64,000 bases of DNA from the NCBI GenBank assembly GCA_024762315.1, contig JANTHR010000001.1, positions 19,658 to 83,657 of the forward strand. The letters are read 5' to 3'. This DNA comes from Sulfurovum sp. GTDB lineage: Bacteria; Campylobacterota; Campylobacteria; Campylobacterales; Sulfurovaceae. This document shows, in pieces, positions 11,297-19,831 of this stretch. A model generated the notes under the pieces. It searched no databases. It saw only the letters and a program-made list of their open reading frames with translations, and was not told the origin of the DNA. The position numbers and the translations under genes were made by a program. Every line of letters starts with the position of its first letter. Positions within the stretch are counted from its first letter, which is position 1.

Positions 11297-11851
11297 TTAT
11301 TTCTCTTCATATTTGGTGACCCGATAGGTTAAGATATCAGGATGCAGCTCCAGACAGGATCCGGGTAAATTGGCTTTCATGCATAAACTGGCAAAAAAAT
11401 CATCAAATCTGGGTAACTGCTCCCAAACTTGAGGTAAGTATGTTGCCTGATAGGTTTGATACTTGAGTACAACGCCATCTTTATAGGGAACGATCTTCTT
11501 TTTTAGGTCATCGATATCTTCATACGGTAACGGTTGGGGCTCAGAAAGGATTGAAACCTCAATTTTGATATGCTTGAGTTCTTCTGCAGAAAGCGGCTTG
11601 AATCTAGGATCGTGCAATGCAGCGGATTGCGCATTGGCAATAATATCTTTATAGAGGGGGCGATAGGCTTGAAGACTTCCTATACAACCGCGAAGTTGCT
11701 CGTTGGGTTCTGTGTTTATCGTTACAAAAGCTGCTCCGTTCTCTTTGAGTTGAGGGTACTGTTCCAATGCATTTTCCAGATCAAAATTTACAGGTTGTTC
11801 CAATGCAACCAAAATAGCTGCTTTAGCTAAACCAATGATAATATCATTCAT
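11297..11851 (-). CDS. amrA: AMMECR1-domain protein (AmmeMemoRadiSam system protein A)
   Basis: This 184-residue protein is a complete AMMECR1 domain. The family core motif LRGCIGSL is near residue 53, followed by DPRFKPLSAEEL and IEVSILSEPQPL. Human AMMECR1 is linked to a developmental syndrome, but no biochemical role is established for the bacterial form. It is first in a two-gene minus-strand operon with the MEMO gene, a pairing seen in many prokaryotes. TAGGAG lies upstream of the ATG, and TAAAATATAA on the minus strand near 11915 could be its -10 region. Confidence 0.88.
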   Translation of the reverse strand: MNDIIIGLAKAAILVALEQPVNFDLENALEQYPQLKENGAAFVTINTEPNEQLRGCIGSLQAYRPLYKDIIANAQSAALHDPRFKPLSAEELKHIKIEVSILSEPQPLPYEDIDDLKKKIVPYKDGVVLKYQTYQATYLPQVWEQLPRFDDFFASLCMKANLPGSCLELHPDILTYRVTKYEEK

Positions 11852-12016
11852 AGTTAAACTCCTATTTTTACTTTATTAATATATTTTTTTACTTTGCACC
11901 AAATTCCCTCTTTATATTTTACCACAATCTGGAAACAGTAATTGATATTAATTAATGAAGATTTCAACTCAGCCTTGATACAATGCATGATAAAAAGAAT
12001 AGAACAAGGAATAAAT

Positions 12017-13255
12017 TTGAGATATATTTTACTTTTATTATTATCACTTAACCTTTTTGCCGTTGATGCTACACTCAAGATAGAAAAAGATGTTGAGCAG
12101 CGTTCGCGCATTGCTCTTGTCGATGCTTCACCTGTTGTCAATGAAAAATTCTTTAAAATACTGCTCTCAGATCTTAAAATATCCGGGCATTTTTTGGCAG
12201 ATTCGACCCATTACGAAGGGGATATCAATTCTGATTACCTGCAGCCTGCATTGAAAAGTAAAGAGTATGTACTGAAGTTTGCATTGACACAACAGGAAGG
12301 AACAAAGCTTCTTGTACGTTTGCTGAAGGCTTCGGATGCAACAGAACTGTTTAAAAAAAGTTATGCCATTCCTACTACGAATAAAGCACCCTTTTTGGCA
12401 CATAAGGCGATCTCTGATATTAATAATGTACTGAAATATCCGGATATCAGCTGGATAAACCGCTATGTGGTCTTTTCGCGTTATACTACACCAAAACACA
12501 GTGAGATACTTTTAGCCGATTATACTTTCAATTATAAAAAAGTGATCATCAGGGGCGGTTTGAATCTCTTTCCCAAATGGGCAGACAAGGATCAAAAGAG
12601 TTTTTACTATACTTCTTACACAGGTTTGATACCGACATTGTATAAACTCAATATCTATACTGGAGCAAAAGAAAAGATCACTTCTTCAGAAGGGATGCTT
12701 GTCTGTTCCGATGTGAGCAGGAACGGTTCCAGGCTTTTGCTTACAATGGCACCGCAGGGACAGGCTGATATTTATGAACTTGACCTCTCTTCAGGAGCAA
12801 AAACAAGAGTAACGAGATTTAACGGTATAGATGTGAACGGTAAATATGTGGATGATGAGAGCCGCATTATATTTGTCTCCAATAGACTTGGGTATGCAAA
12901 CATCTTTAAAAAGTCCATTCATTCCGCGGCTGTTTCGCAAGTAGTCTATCATGGGCGCAATAATAACGCCTGTGATGCGCATGGCAATAAAATAGTCTAT
13001 TCAAGCAGAGAGTCTCAAAATAGTTTCGGCAAGAACACTTTTAATCTTTATTTGACATCATCTAACGGATCGGATACAAGGCCGCTTACTACGACCGGTG
13101 TCAATCAATTTCCGAGATTTTCTCCTGACGGTTCGGTTATTCTGTTCATCAAACATAGAGGCTACGGATCTTCCATAGGCTATATCAACCTTGCAAGTCA
13201 TCAGAGTTTACTGTTCCCGCTAGGTGGGCGAAAGATCCAATCGATCGATTGGTAA
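12017..13255 (+). CDS. tolB: Tol-Pal system protein TolB
   Basis: TolB is the periplasmic partner of Pal and the outer-membrane lipoprotein network. I place the start at the TTG at 12017, preceded by AAGGA with five-base spacing. This gives a 412-residue protein beginning with a clean signal peptide (LRYILLLLLSLNLFAVDA). The open frame extends 25 codons further upstream but adds a charged stretch before the signal peptide. The C-terminal half has beta-propeller repeats with SPDGS/SRNGS blades and FVSNRLGYANIF. pal follows 21 bases downstream. Confidence 0.9.
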   Translation: MRYILLLLLSLNLFAVDATLKIEKDVEQRSRIALVDASPVVNEKFFKILLSDLKISGHFLADSTHYEGDINSDYLQPALKSKEYVLKFALTQQEGTKLLVRLLKASDATELFKKSYAIPTTNKAPFLAHKAISDINNVLKYPDISWINRYVVFSRYTTPKHSEILLADYTFNYKKVIIRGGLNLFPKWADKDQKSFYYTSYTGLIPTLYKLNIYTGAKEKITSSEGMLVCSDVSRNGSRLLLTMAPQGQADIYELDLSSGAKTRVTRFNGIDVNGKYVDDESRIIFVSNRLGYANIFKKSIHSAAVSQVVYHGRNNNACDAHGNKIVYSSRESQNSFGKNTFNLYLTSSNGSDTRPLTTTGVNQFPRFSPDGSVILFIKHRGYGSSIGYINLASHQSLLFPLGGRKIQSIDW

Positions 13256-13276
13256 ATCAACAAAAAAGGATTTAGA

Positions 13277-13828
13277 ATGATACGAAAAATATTTGTAGCA
13301 ACAGCAACACTCTCTTTACTGCTTTTAACAGGATGCGGACAGACTGCACCGGATCTTGACGGTGTTGATACAGGTAAGAACAATGTTTCTGATGCCACCC
13401 AGATAGCAGGTGATACCGTAACCATAGATGAAAATAAATATGGGAATCAAAACACTGCAGACAGTGCAAATGGCGGAAAATATAACAGTAGCAGTGACGG
13501 TTTCCAGAGTATTTATTTTGCATTCGGTGATTACACTATAGCTCCGGGCATGGAAGATCATATTTCAAAGAATGTGAACGTCATTAACAGTGCCGGAGCC
13601 TCCAGAATAAAAATAGAAGGTAACTGTGATGAATTCGGAACAGATGAATACAACTATGCCCTGGGACTCAAAAGGGCAAAAGCGGTGAAAGACAGTCTTG
13701 CAGCACAAGGCATAGCTGCAAACAGAATGCTCATCGTCAGTTTTGGAGAAAGCAACCCTGTGTGCAGTTCTCCTACGGACAGCTGTTATGAAAGAAACAG
13801 AAGAGTGGACCTTCGTTTGGTGAAGTAG
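13277..13828 (+). CDS. pal: Peptidoglycan-associated lipoprotein Pal
   Basis: Pal anchors the outer membrane to peptidoglycan. The 183-residue precursor has a lipoprotein signal ending in the lipobox LLTGC (Cys20), a low-complexity Asn/Gly/Asp-rich linker, then an OmpA-like domain from about residue 75. Its peptidoglycan-binding features are IYFAFGDYTI, GNCDEFGTDEYNYALG and RMLIVSFGES, ending ERNRRVDLRL. It corresponds in position to Omp18/Pal of Campylobacter and lies between tolB and cpoB. Confidence 0.95.
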   Translation: MIRKIFVATATLSLLLLTGCGQTAPDLDGVDTGKNNVSDATQIAGDTVTIDENKYGNQNTADSANGGKYNSSSDGFQSIYFAFGDYTIAPGMEDHISKNVNVINSAGASRIKIEGNCDEFGTDEYNYALGLKRAKAVKDSLAAQGIAANRMLIVSFGESNPVCSSPTDSCYERNRRVDLRLVK

Positions 13829-13835
13829 GGTAGAA

Positions 13836-14648
13836 ATGGATCAAAACTATTTGCGTCATATATTCTTAGCTTTGGCATTGAGTTCTGTTGCACTTTTGGC
13901 AGAACCCTCAGTTTACGGGTATAACAATTTAAATAGCGGTTCTATGCAAGGGTTGAGTACTGCAGAAAAAATGATCGTTAAGAACAGAAAGAACATAGCT
14001 TCTTTGAAACGTAAACTTGCTCAACAAGAAGAGAGAATAGACGGTTTGACCTCTATTATAGAAGGGTTGAATGCAGCTATTGCTGAATTGAAAGAAGGCG
14101 GTGTTTCAAGTTCCGGTGGGGGAGATAATAATACTGCTCTGCTTAAAGAACTTGGTACTATGATAGATAAGATCAATGAGAATTATGTAAGTAAAGCAGA
14201 GCTGAAAAAAGCGTTAAAAGGCAAGTATGTGCCTTCTCCAAAAAACGCTGAAACAAAGATTGAATCCAAAAAGTCACTTGAAAGCGAACCCACTTCAAAA
14301 CTCTATAGAGAAGGGGTAAGGCTTTTTGTAAAGAAGCGTTATGATGAGGCGAAGAAAAGATTTTCGATCACCGACACAAAGGGGTATAAACCGGCTGCTT
14401 CGAACTACTATCTTGGAGAGATAGCCTATTATACCGGGAAGTATGAAGATGCAATATTCTACTTTAAAAAAAGTGCAGGTCTGTATGATCAGGCAACCTA
14501 CATTGATACACTCCTGCTGCATACAGCTGTCTCTTTGGAAAAGAGTGGAGATAAAGCACAGGCAAGAGTTTTTTATGAGAATATCATAGAGAATTATGAC
14601 GGTAAAAAGTCTGCAAAGATCGCAAGACAAAAGTTAAAGAAACTATAA
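13836..14648 (+). CDS. cpoB: CpoB/YbgF-like periplasmic TPR protein of the Tol-Pal locus
   Basis: The 270-residue protein has a signal peptide (cleavage near residue 22), a coiled-coil region (residues about 40-85) and a central linker. The C-terminal half contains tetratricopeptide repeats (YREGVRLFVKKRYDEA, YYLGEIAYYTGKYEDA). This is the architecture of CpoB, which links Tol-Pal action to septal peptidoglycan synthesis. It directly follows pal and touches the next gene (stop and start codons are adjacent). CpoB function is inferred from architecture and context. Confidence 0.82.
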   Translation: MDQNYLRHIFLALALSSVALLAEPSVYGYNNLNSGSMQGLSTAEKMIVKNRKNIASLKRKLAQQEERIDGLTSIIEGLNAAIAELKEGGVSSSGGGDNNTALLKELGTMIDKINENYVSKAELKKALKGKYVPSPKNAETKIESKKSLESEPTSKLYREGVRLFVKKRYDEAKKRFSITDTKGYKPAASNYYLGEIAYYTGKYEDAIFYFKKSAGLYDQATYIDTLLLHTAVSLEKSGDKAQARVFYENIIENYDGKKSAKIARQKLKKL

Positions 14649-15233
14649 ATGTCCATATTTAAATCCATACCTTTAACTCTGCTGTTTGTTGTCACTGTAT
14701 TGTTTTCAGAAGAGGGAGTGCTAAAAGAATTGACCCATGAGCTTATTCCTACGTCAAAAACGGTTTTTGAAGTCATAGATCTTGTGACGGACGATGTGAG
14801 AACGGTCGATCTGACAGGGAAAGATTTTATTGTGGTCTCCGTGCGTGAAAAAGGAAGTGACGGACGTTTTTACGCAGTAGACAAAGATGGTACAGTATGG
14901 TGGAGTGGGCCTGTTACATCCGGTGCGCCTGAATTTAGAAGCCCGTCAGGTGTTTTTTCCATCATAAACAAGAAACGTCACTATATGTCCAAAGCATACC
15001 CCGATGAAAGCGGTGTAAACAATATGGATTATATGATGATGTTCACACGTTTTGGGCATGCACTACATAAAGGCAGCATAGACTGGATGTCTCATGGCTG
15101 TATCCATATTGATCCCAAAGATGTACCGGTGATATACCGGTGGTCAAGATATGGTATGCCGGTCGTGATAACAAGGCATACCTACATGCCTTTTGCAAAA
15201 GAGGATCTCAGAAAGATCTATCTAAGACGGTAG
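14649..15233 (+). CDS. L,D-transpeptidase (YkuD-fold) family protein
   Basis: The 194-residue protein has an N-terminal signal peptide (residues 1-20) and a YkuD domain. The catalytic motif is clear: a conserved His in ALHKG followed by SHGCIHI, where the Cys is the nucleophile. Such enzymes make 3-3 peptidoglycan crosslinks or attach proteins to the wall. The start codon immediately follows the cpoB stop, so it is probably co-expressed with tolB-pal-cpoB. Which L,D-transpeptidase reaction it performs cannot be told from sequence. Confidence 0.85.
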   Translation: MSIFKSIPLTLLFVVTVLFSEEGVLKELTHELIPTSKTVFEVIDLVTDDVRTVDLTGKDFIVVSVREKGSDGRFYAVDKDGTVWWSGPVTSGAPEFRSPSGVFSIINKKRHYMSKAYPDESGVNNMDYMMMFTRFGHALHKGSIDWMSHGCIHIDPKDVPVIYRWSRYGMPVVITRHTYMPFAKEDLRKIYLRR

Positions 15234-15248
15234 GAGAGTGACAGTCTC

Positions 15249-16013
15249 CTAGTCCCCCAGTTCTTTAGCCTTTTTATAAGCTTCTTCTATGGCATCCATG
15301 CAGGCGGCCCGAACATTACCTTCTTCCAATGCACCGTAGCCTGCAGCCGTGGTTCCACCTGGACTCATGACATTGTCTTTCAGGAGTGCAGGGTGTATTT
15401 CCTGTATAAGTGAGCCAAAACCGTTGAAGAGACCTTTCATGGTTGTCATGGCATCTTCTCTTTTAAGCCCCTGTTTTACCGCACCGTCTACCAATGCTTC
15501 TGCGATGAGTGCCAAGTAAGCAGGACCGCTTCCTGCAAGGGCAGTGGCAATGTCTATCTCTTTTTCACTCTCCAGCCATAGGGTATCGCCTACGGCATTA
15601 AAGAGGACTTTTGCTTCTTTTTGGAACCGGTGATCTCCCGTGAGTGTGGTGATGGAAGCCCCTATTGTTGCTGCAAGGTTTGGCATGGCTCTGACGGTTG
15701 CTTTGGTCTTGATGTGTTTTTTGAGTTTCTCCAGCGTTACTCCGGCAAGTACCGAGAACATCACTTTGGCTTTTCCTTTAAGTTGCTTTCCCACTTCTTC
15801 AACATTTCCCGGTTTTACACACAGAAGCAGGGTCTTGTCTGTAATATCAAAATGATCAAGAAGATATTTTTCTATTTTTATCCCAAGTTGCTTTTCAAAA
15901 GCATCCAGTTTTTCCATGTCTCTGCCTACAACCTCAATGTTGTATTTGCCTTTAAGGCCCTGAGCAATGCTCAATCCCATATTGCCGTTACCTATAAATG
16001 TGATAGTCTGCAT
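15249..16013 (-). CDS. proC: Pyrroline-5-carboxylate reductase
   Basis: ProC reduces pyrroline-5-carboxylate to proline, the last biosynthetic step. The 254-residue protein has the N-terminal dinucleotide motif FIGNGNMGLSIAQGL, the CVKP motif, AGVTLEKL, and the C-terminal signature MSPGGTTAAGYGALE. It is divergent from proA, with about 90 bases of shared upstream region, so two of the three proline steps may be controlled together. The kinase ProB is not in the window. Confidence 0.95.
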   Translation of the reverse strand: MQTITFIGNGNMGLSIAQGLKGKYNIEVVGRDMEKLDAFEKQLGIKIEKYLLDHFDITDKTLLLCVKPGNVEEVGKQLKGKAKVMFSVLAGVTLEKLKKHIKTKATVRAMPNLAATIGASITTLTGDHRFQKEAKVLFNAVGDTLWLESEKEIDIATALAGSGPAYLALIAEALVDGAVKQGLKREDAMTTMKGLFNGFGSLIQEIHPALLKDNVMSPGGTTAAGYGALEEGNVRAACMDAIEEAYKKAKELGD

Positions 16014-16044
16014 ATTTTGAACTCACTTAGATTAAATTGGATAG

Positions 16045-16050
16045 ATTATA
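16045..16050 (-). promoter_or_regulatory. Predicted -10 box of proC
   Basis: On the minus strand the sequence reads GTTATAATC, a consensus TATAAT 32-37 bases before the proC ATG. It sits in the divergent region shared with proA, whose own likely -10 is TAAAAT at 16072-16077. Confidence 0.55.
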
Positions 16051-16106
16051 ACATTATTAGGGTTTATTTGCTAAAATAGCTGCAATTACTGATGAGGATA
16101 ACATAG

Positions 16107-17339
16107 ATGGAAGCATTTTTACAGGAAGCTAAAGCTTCAAGCAGGGTACTCTCAACACTTAGTGGCACAGAAAAAAACAGAATATTAAGAGAAATGGCTC
16201 AGGCTTTGCGTAACAATAGACAAGAGATACTTCAGGCAAACAGCCTGGATATGGCAGATGCCGAAACAAACAATCTGACAGCAGCGCTCAAAGACAGGCT
16301 GCTTTTAGATGAAAGCCGTATAGAGGGAATGGCTGTAGCCATAGAAGAGATAGCCGCACTCAAAGAACCTATAGGGAAAGTCCTGGATGGCTGGTATGCA
16401 GATGCAGGGTTTAAGATAGAAAAAGTCTCTGTGCCTATCGGGGTGATAGGGGTCATTTATGAGTCACGCCCGAATGTCACTGCAGATGTGGGTGCCCTTT
16501 GTTTTAAAAGTGGCAATGTGGCCATACTCAAAGGCGGGAAAGAGGCAGAAAATTCAAATAGAGCCATAGCACAGGTATTGCAAGGTGTTCTTGAAGCCCA
16601 TGATTTACCCAAAGGCGCTGTTGGTTTGTTGCCAGACTCATCACGAGAGGGTGTGGCCAAGCTTATCAAGCAGGATGCCTATGTAGACCTTATCGTACCA
16701 CGAGGAGGTGAAGCACTCATTAAATATGTCTCTTCCAATGCTACGGTACCGGTGGTCAAACATGACAAAGGGCTTTGCCATACCTATATAGATGAAGATG
16801 CAGATTTTGAGAAAGCGTTAGCTGTCGCAGTCAATGCAAAGTGTCGCCGTACAGGAATTTGTGGTGCACTGGAAACCTTGCTGGTAGATGAAGCGATAGC
16901 AGCAGAGATACTTCCAGCTCTTAAGGAAGCCTATGACGCACAAGGTACAGAAGTCAGAGGCTGCGAAAAGACACAAGCCATCATAAATGTCAATGCTGCA
17001 ACTGTGGAGGACTATCGTACAGAGTATTTGGAGAACATATTGGCCATTAAAGTGGTTGAGGGCGTAGAAGGTGCCATTGGACATATTGAGCAGTATGGCT
17101 CGCAACACTCTGAGGCAATCATCACTGAAAACTATACTACAGCGGAACATTTTTTAAATGCAGTAGATGCTGCCTGTGTCTATCTCAATGCCTCTACACA
17201 GTTTACAGACGGCGGAGAGTTCGGGTTTGGTGCGGAAGTGGGCATCAGTACCAACAAACTCCATGCCAGAGGACCTATGGGAGTGAGTGAGCTGACGACT
17301 TATAAATATAAAATCTATGGCTCGGGACAAGTAAGATAA
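16107..17339 (+). CDS. proA: Glutamate-5-semialdehyde dehydrogenase (gamma-glutamyl phosphate reductase)
   Basis: ProA reduces gamma-glutamyl phosphate to glutamate semialdehyde in proline synthesis. The 410-residue protein is an aldehyde dehydrogenase superfamily member with VIYESRPNVTAD, KGGKEAENSN, the catalytic-Cys region CRRTGICGALETLLV and the C-terminal RGPMGVSELTTYKY. GATGAGGA precedes the ATG. It is divergent from proC. Confidence 0.96.
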   Translation: MEAFLQEAKASSRVLSTLSGTEKNRILREMAQALRNNRQEILQANSLDMADAETNNLTAALKDRLLLDESRIEGMAVAIEEIAALKEPIGKVLDGWYADAGFKIEKVSVPIGVIGVIYESRPNVTADVGALCFKSGNVAILKGGKEAENSNRAIAQVLQGVLEAHDLPKGAVGLLPDSSREGVAKLIKQDAYVDLIVPRGGEALIKYVSSNATVPVVKHDKGLCHTYIDEDADFEKALAVAVNAKCRRTGICGALETLLVDEAIAAEILPALKEAYDAQGTEVRGCEKTQAIINVNAATVEDYRTEYLENILAIKVVEGVEGAIGHIEQYGSQHSEAIITENYTTAEHFLNAVDAACVYLNASTQFTDGGEFGFGAEVGISTNKLHARGPMGVSELTTYKYKIYGSGQVR

Positions 17340-17389
17340 AATAAAGCTTTATTAGCTAAAATTAGGCAAATTTAACACATAGGAATATT

Positions 17390-17902
17390 ATGAAAATTGA
17401 AAACGAAAATAGCGTAGTTGCTATCGAATATGAAGTAAAAGAAGCAGGATCAAGTGAAATAGTAGATACTAACAAAGGCGCACAGCCATTAGAGTTCATT
17501 ACAGGTAAAGGACACATCATTCCAGGTTTGGAGAATGCGCTTGCAGGTATGTCTAAAGGTGAAAGTGCGGATATTATGGTAAAAGCAGCAGAAGCATACG
17601 GAGAAGTCAATCCTGAAGCACAGCAAACATTGCCGATAGAGCAGTTTGAAGGTGTTGATCTGAAAGAGGGTATGACACTGTATGGTCAAGGTGAAGATGG
17701 TCAAACAGTTCAAGTAACAGTGACTTCATTTAACGACAAAGAGGTAAATGTAGACTTCAACCACCCATTGGCCGGTAAGGACCTTATGTTCTCTGTTACT
17801 GTTGTTGATGCAAGAGAAGCAACTGCCGATGAAGCAGCTTCCGGTCAAGTTGGCGGAGGAGAAGAGCATTGTGGCAGCGGAAATTGTGGCTGTAGTCACT
17901 AA
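17390..17902 (+). CDS. slyD: FKBP-type peptidyl-prolyl isomerase SlyD
   Basis: SlyD is a cytoplasmic prolyl isomerase, chaperone and nickel-binding protein. The 170-residue protein has the FKBP part split by an insert-in-flap domain (residues about 75-125), with LEFITGKGHIIPGLE as the FKBP core. The C-terminal tail is short and metal-binding (EEHCGSGNCGCSH), with three cysteines and two histidines. In C. jejuni, as I recall, slyD lies between the pal region and fabD; here additional genes are interspersed. Confidence 0.94.
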   Translation: MKIENENSVVAIEYEVKEAGSSEIVDTNKGAQPLEFITGKGHIIPGLENALAGMSKGESADIMVKAAEAYGEVNPEAQQTLPIEQFEGVDLKEGMTLYGQGEDGQTVQVTVTSFNDKEVNVDFNHPLAGKDLMFSVTVVDAREATADEAASGQVGGGEEHCGSGNCGCSH

Positions 17903-17974
17903 TCTTTTGTCCGATTTAGTATCATCTTTGCACAAAAGATCGGTGCTTCATTCGGTCACTTACTGCAAAGTAAG
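17902..17974 (+). other. Two hairpins downstream of slyD
   Basis: The slyD stop is followed by a 9-bp perfect inverted repeat (ATCTTTTGT at 17902-17910 with ACAAAAGAT at 17932-17940, 21-base loop). A 6-bp stem closed by a GCAA tetraloop follows (CTTACT-GCAA-AGTAAG, 17959-17974). They could end the slyD transcript, but there is no clean T-run. The rest of the 205-base gap shows no gene. Confidence 0.45.
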
Positions 17975-18096
17975 CTCCCTTTCTGCACACCAACCTTTTA
18001 CACAAACCTAATACTAACTCAAACAAAATATTGAATGCCTAAATAGTGAATCTATGACAATCTGACATGTTTTTCTCTCTCTTTGATTTTTCAAAC

Positions 18097-18102
18097 TATA
18101 AT
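18097..18102 (+). promoter_or_regulatory. Consensus -10 box only five bases before the Mrr-like gene start
   Basis: TATAAT is followed by ACACT and then the ATG at 18108. With normal spacing, transcription would start at or within one or two bases of the ATG, giving a leaderless message. No ribosome binding site precedes this ATG. Confidence 0.55.
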
Positions 18103-18107
18103 ACACT

Positions 18108-18605
18108 ATGCAAAATTATTCAACACTTCAGATACAGTCTATAGCCATACTTGTTATTTTTCTTCTTTATTTTCTATATAAACTAAGAGTACTTTTTAAA
18201 AAGCTAAGAAACAAAAGTCTGCTTGAACGTAACAGAACACTTAAGAAACTCAAACGCCTTTCCTGGGATGATTTTGAGCTTTTGTGTATGGAACTGTTTT
18301 CTAAAAAGGGCTGGAAGGTTCTTGGTAATGAGAAGAAAGGTGCTGACGGCGGAGTGGACATTTGGATGAAAAAGCGCTCTTTTACAAAAAAAAATATCTC
18401 TGCCATAGTGCAGTGCAAACGCTATGATGATGCGATGGTAACCATAAAAGTCGTGAGGGAGATGTACGGGTTGATGTATGAATATGAAGTAGATAAAGCC
18501 TATGTCGTTACGACAAGCCGATTTACAAAAGAGTGTTACAGATTTGTCGAAAATAAAAATATGGTTCTGATAGATGGAGAGGCTTTAGTGAAAATGATCA
18601 ACTAA
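18108..18605 (+). CDS. Membrane-anchored restriction endonuclease-like (Mrr catalytic fold) protein
   Basis: The 165-residue protein has one N-terminal membrane segment (residues about 9-27) and a basic linker. A PD-(D/E)xK nuclease-like domain follows, with [14 protein letters not shown], the acidic site GADGGVDI near residue 80 and the QCKRY active-site lysine near residue 103. This matches the Mrr_cat family of DNA-cleaving proteins. With a membrane anchor and no methylase or specificity gene nearby, a classical restriction role is unlikely. Processing of DNA at the membrane or another nuclease task is possible. The gene has its own promoter and overlaps the rubredoxin gene end to end by three bases. 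Confidence 0.75.
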   Translation: MQNYSTLQIQSIAILVIFLLYFLYKLRVLFKKLRNKSLLERNRTLKKLKRLSWDDFELLCMELFSKKGWKVLGNEKKGADGGVDIWMKKRSFTKKNISAIVQCKRYDDAMVTIKVVREMYGLMYEYEVDKAYVVTTSRFTKECYRFVENKNMVLIDGEALVKMIN

Positions 18606-18772
18606 TCCTCTTCATACACCTCAAAATCCTCTTTACCTACGCCACAATCCGGACATTCCCAATCGTCAGGGATATCCTCAAACGGTGTTCCCGGAGCTAT
18701 GCCGCTGTCAGGATCACCCACTGCAGGGTCATAAATATATTCACATACGCTACAAATGTATTTTTGGCTCAT
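18602..18772 (-). CDS. Rubredoxin
   Basis: This 56-residue protein is a textbook rubredoxin, a small soluble electron carrier with one iron held by four cysteines. The two motifs are CSVCEYIYD (residues 7-15) and CPDCG (residues 40-44), with the conserved [20 protein letters not shown] stretch between them. It is convergent with the Mrr-like gene; their 3' ends overlap. The ATG is preceded on the minus strand by AGGATATATA. Its redox partner cannot be identified from context; oxygen or peroxide detoxification is a common role. Confidence 0.95.
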   Translation of the reverse strand: MSQKYICSVCEYIYDPAVGDPDSGIAPGTPFEDIPDDWECPDCGVGKEDFEVYEED

Positions 18773-18882
18773 TATATATCCTTTTTAAAAATATACTTAT
18801 ACAGAGTGTAATCTGTGTTGAATTTGAGTGTAATCTTAACATGGTAAAATACGATACTTATTTTACTTCAAAGGGACACCGT

Positions 18883-19821
18883 ATGTCGATCAAATGTGCA
18901 TTTTTATTTCCGGGGCAAGGTTCACAAGCTGTCGGAATGGGACAAGACTTTTTTAACAACTCTGATGTAGCAAAGCAAATGGTAGCAGATGCCAGCGCTA
19001 GAACAGGTATAGACTTTGAGAAACTTCTTTTTACACAGAATGATGATCTTGAAAAAACAGAATTCACGCAACCGGCTATTTTGCTTGTATCTGCCATAGC
19101 ATACAAGTTGTTTGAAGACGAGATGCCAATCAAGCCTGTGTATGCTTTGGGTCACTCTTTGGGAGAATTTTCTGCACTGGTAAGTGTGGGTGCTTTGGAT
19201 GCCATAGATGCAGTAGAGTTGGTTAACCTTCGCGGTAAGCTGATGGCTGAGGCGTGTGCAGGTCAGGATGTGGGGATGCTGGTATCACTCGGTCTTGATG
19301 ACAAAACAGTCGAAGATATTTGTGCGGCACAAAGAGAAGCAGGGATGAAAGTCTGGCCGGTGAACTACAATGCAGAGGGGCAGATAGTTATCGCAGGGAT
19401 CAAGCCTGATCTTGAAAAGCTTGAGCCTATTTTGAAAGAAGCAAAAGCAAGACGTGCAATGCTTCTTAACATGTCTGTAGCATCTCACTGTCCGCTGCTT
19501 GAGAGTGCGGTTGCTCCTTTAGCCGAGAAACTGACAGAAGTGCTGAAAGATGAGTTTATTGCACCGGTGATCTCAAATGTAACAGCAAAAGGTTACAGCA
19601 GTAAAGCTGAGGCACTGGATCTTCTTCCTAAGCAGTTGGTATCACCTGTACTGTATAAGCAGTCTATTGCTGATTTTGATGATAGTGTGGACTGTTATGT
19701 TGAGTTTGGTCATGGTGGGGTGCTTAAAGGGTTAAATCGTCGGGCTACGAAAAAGCCTCATTTTGTGGTTTCTGATATGGCTTCGTTGGAAGCTGCAATT
19801 TCTGCTATTAAAGAATTGTAA
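18883..19821 (+). CDS. fabD: Malonyl CoA-acyl carrier protein transacylase
   Basis: FabD moves malonyl groups from CoA to acyl carrier protein for fatty acid synthesis. From the ATG at 18883 (preceded by AAGGGA) the protein has 312 residues, normal for the family. The open frame extends upstream to 18685, but that part runs through the rubredoxin region and is not coding in this frame. Motifs are FPGQGSQAVGMG at the N-terminus and the nucleophile elbow GHSLGEFSAL. TAAAAT at 18845 may be its -10 box. Confidence 0.96.
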   Translation: MSIKCAFLFPGQGSQAVGMGQDFFNNSDVAKQMVADASARTGIDFEKLLFTQNDDLEKTEFTQPAILLVSAIAYKLFEDEMPIKPVYALGHSLGEFSALVSVGALDAIDAVELVNLRGKLMAEACAGQDVGMLVSLGLDDKTVEDICAAQREAGMKVWPVNYNAEGQIVIAGIKPDLEKLEPILKEAKARRAMLLNMSVASHCPLLESAVAPLAEKLTEVLKDEFIAPVISNVTAKGYSSKAEALDLLPKQLVSPVLYKQSIADFDDSVDCYVEFGHGGVLKGLNRRATKKPHFVVSDMASLEAAISAIKEL

Positions 19822-19831
19822 TAGCTTCTTT

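Noticed and set aside
17802..18011. 69-codon plus-strand frame overlapping the end of slyD
   Set aside because: It overlaps slyD in another frame and its downstream part is the hairpin region; no family pattern.
18685..18882. N-terminal extension of fabD
   Set aside because: The family begins at the FPGQGSQ region, an AAGGGA site precedes the ATG at 18883, and the upstream part is antisense to rubredoxin.
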